Shown: positions 5,364 through 5,960 of the stretch, piece by piece | Numbering within the stretch: the first letter of the stretch is position 1 | How the letters are laid out: every line of letters starts with the position of its first letter | Assembly: GCA_937928015.1 (NCBI GenBank) | Contig: CALFXA010000184.1 | Coordinates: 1 to 5,960, forward strand | Length of the DNA: 5,960 bases | Origin: an uncultured Anaerolineales bacterium | GTDB taxonomy: Bacteria > Chloroflexota > Anaerolineae > Anaerolineales > Villigracilaceae | Reading direction: 5' to 3' | Made by a program: the position numbers and the translations under genes | The notes under the pieces: model-generated | The model's database searches: none | The model's input: only the letters and a program-made list of their open reading frames with translations | Told to the model about the DNA's origin: nothing

Positions 5364-5831
5364 TTATCCTACAGCGCTACGGCTGAATGACCAACCCAGC
5401 AGCGGTACGCGGGCGGCCTTCATGCGGTCATAGATCGGCTTGGAACTGGTGATCTGGATGACAAAACCCAGGATATAAACCAGCGCCTGCGCGATCAGGC
5501 CCGCATAGGTATCGAGATATTCCAGCGTCCACTCGGCACGGTAGATCCTGAGACCGACCAAGGCGATGAAAGCCAATAGGTTGAGGATCGCAGTCCATTG
5601 ATCGGACTTGCCATCCTTGATCAAGCCGATGATCTTGCCGAGCTGCACCAGCGCGGACACGAGCGCAGCTACGCCGATCAGCGCAGCAAAGCCAGCACCG
5701 ACAGCCAGGATGATCGAGAGGACATCAGGAGCGGCCGCAGCGGTGGTATGCAGCGGCATGGGCGCAAACGCCATGAGGGGCAGCGCCAATAGGACGAGCA
5801 CGAGCACGAACGAAAGGGTAAAGCGTTTCAT
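5364..5831 (-). CDS. Membrane protein with signal-like N-terminus, holin candidate
   Basis: A 155-residue protein, mostly hydrophobic. It begins MKRF followed by a long leucine/valine stretch to about residue 23, ending AFA, which looks like a signal peptide or first span. Further hydrophobic segments fall at about 37-63, 80-97 and 110-127. A basic stretch follows, with PIYDRMKAARVPLLGWSFS at 132-150. The start at 5831 has a strong AAGGAG five bases upstream. I recognise no family motif. In lambdoid and HK97-like genomes the lysis genes lie just before cos and the packaging genes, so a holin-like role is plausible from position and topology. A superinfection or other inner-membrane protein is the alternative. 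No endolysin gene is in the window. Confidence 0.85.
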   Translation of the reverse strand: MKRFTLSFVLVLVLLALPLMAFAPMPLHTTAAAAPDVLSIILAVGAGFAALIGVAALVSALVQLGKIIGLIKDGKSDQWTAILNLLAFIALVGLRIYRAEWTLEYLDTYAGLIAQALVYILGFVIQITSSKPIYDRMKAARVPLLGWSFSRSAVG

Positions 5832-5836
5832 GGATT

Positions 5837-5842
5837 CTCCTT
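5837..5842 (-). promoter_or_regulatory. Strong Shine-Dalgarno site of the holin-candidate gene
   Basis: The minus strand reads AAGGAG five bases before the ATG at 5831. It is the best ribosome site in the window, and it fixes the start in preference to the internal ATG at codon 25. Confidence 0.75.
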
Positions 5843-5854
5843 TTCCAGGAAATT

Positions 5855-5892
5855 AAAAGCACCCGACACGCGAAAGCTCGCGTATCGGGTGC
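5855..5892 (-). terminator. Rho-independent terminator of an upstream unit
   Basis: Arms 5859-5872 and 5879-5892 form a 14-pair GC-rich stem with a six-base loop. On the minus strand it is followed by TTTTAATTT. The one imperfect position, 5867 against 5884, is a G-U pair in minus-strand RNA but a C-A mismatch in plus-strand RNA, so the stem is tuned for minus-strand transcripts. It would end transcription of a gene beyond the right end of the insert. The next start codon is 27 bases downstream. Confidence 0.85.
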
Positions 5893-5913
5893 CAGTCCGA
5901 TGGTGGCCGCACA

Positions 5914-5960
5914 AGATCGGAAGAGCGTCGTGTAGGGAAAGAGTGTAGATCTCGGTGGTC
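5914..5960 (-). other. Illumina P5/TruSeq adapter, reverse complement (artefact)
   Basis: From AGATCGGAAGAGCGTCGTGT onward to the end, all 47 bases match the reverse complement of the Illumina P5/universal adapter as I know it. It is the mirror image of positions 1-42, so the contig has artificial inverted ends. The 21 bases between the terminator and the adapter (5893-5913) hold nothing I can identify. Confidence 0.98.

Noticed and set aside
1..5960. CRISPR array, tRNA genes, insertion sequences
   Set aside because: I found no regularly spaced direct repeats, no tRNA cloverleaf pattern and no transposase. The only inverted ends are adapter sequence.

Overview
This window is an assembled contig from a tailed double-stranded DNA phage or prophage (Caudoviricetes, HK97-type packaging and head genes). 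It is bounded at both ends by untrimmed Illumina adapter, positions 1-42 and 5914-5960, so the biological insert is about 43-5913. Every gene I can support lies on the minus strand, so transcription runs from high to low coordinates. The host cannot be determined. The moderately GC-rich coding sequence and the Shine-Dalgarno sites of the GGAG type fit a bacterial host.

In transcription order: (1) a rho-independent terminator (5855-5892) that closes a unit lying off the right edge; (2) a membrane protein of 155 residues with a signal-peptide-like N-terminus, a holin candidate by position and topology (5831-5364); (3) a short gap holding a perfect hairpin; (4) a small HNH endonuclease (5307-4963); (5) a 168-base gap with inverted repeats in the place where HK97-type phages carry cos; (6) a P27-type small terminase subunit (4794-4336); (7) a large terminase subunit of the Terminase_1/YmfN type (4336-2438); (8) an unrecognised protein of 109 residues (2436-2107); (9) a 190-base gap with a candidate promoter, two hairpins and a strong rho-independent terminator; (10) a 52-residue double-spanning membrane protein resembling the small DUF1056-type proteins found between terminase and portal genes (1916-1758); (11) the portal protein (1761-550); (12) a ClpP-like prohead protease (553 onward) that meets an in-frame TAA at 89-91 and then the adapter.

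The genes form one working unit. HNH nuclease plus the two terminase subunits would recognise and cut DNA at cos and drive it through the portal. The protease would process the prohead before packaging. The major capsid protein expected next is missing because the contig stops. Many gene junctions are translationally coupled: TGATG for terS/terL and ATGA for membrane protein/portal and portal/protease, with 1 base between terL and the 109-residue gene.

The most interesting non-coding feature is the 1917-2106 gap. A promoter-like element, two stable hairpins and a terminator sit directly upstream of the portal unit. This reads either as an attenuated leader or as a short structured RNA of about 120 nt. 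Next in interest are the cos-like gap and the premature stop in an otherwise intact protease frame.
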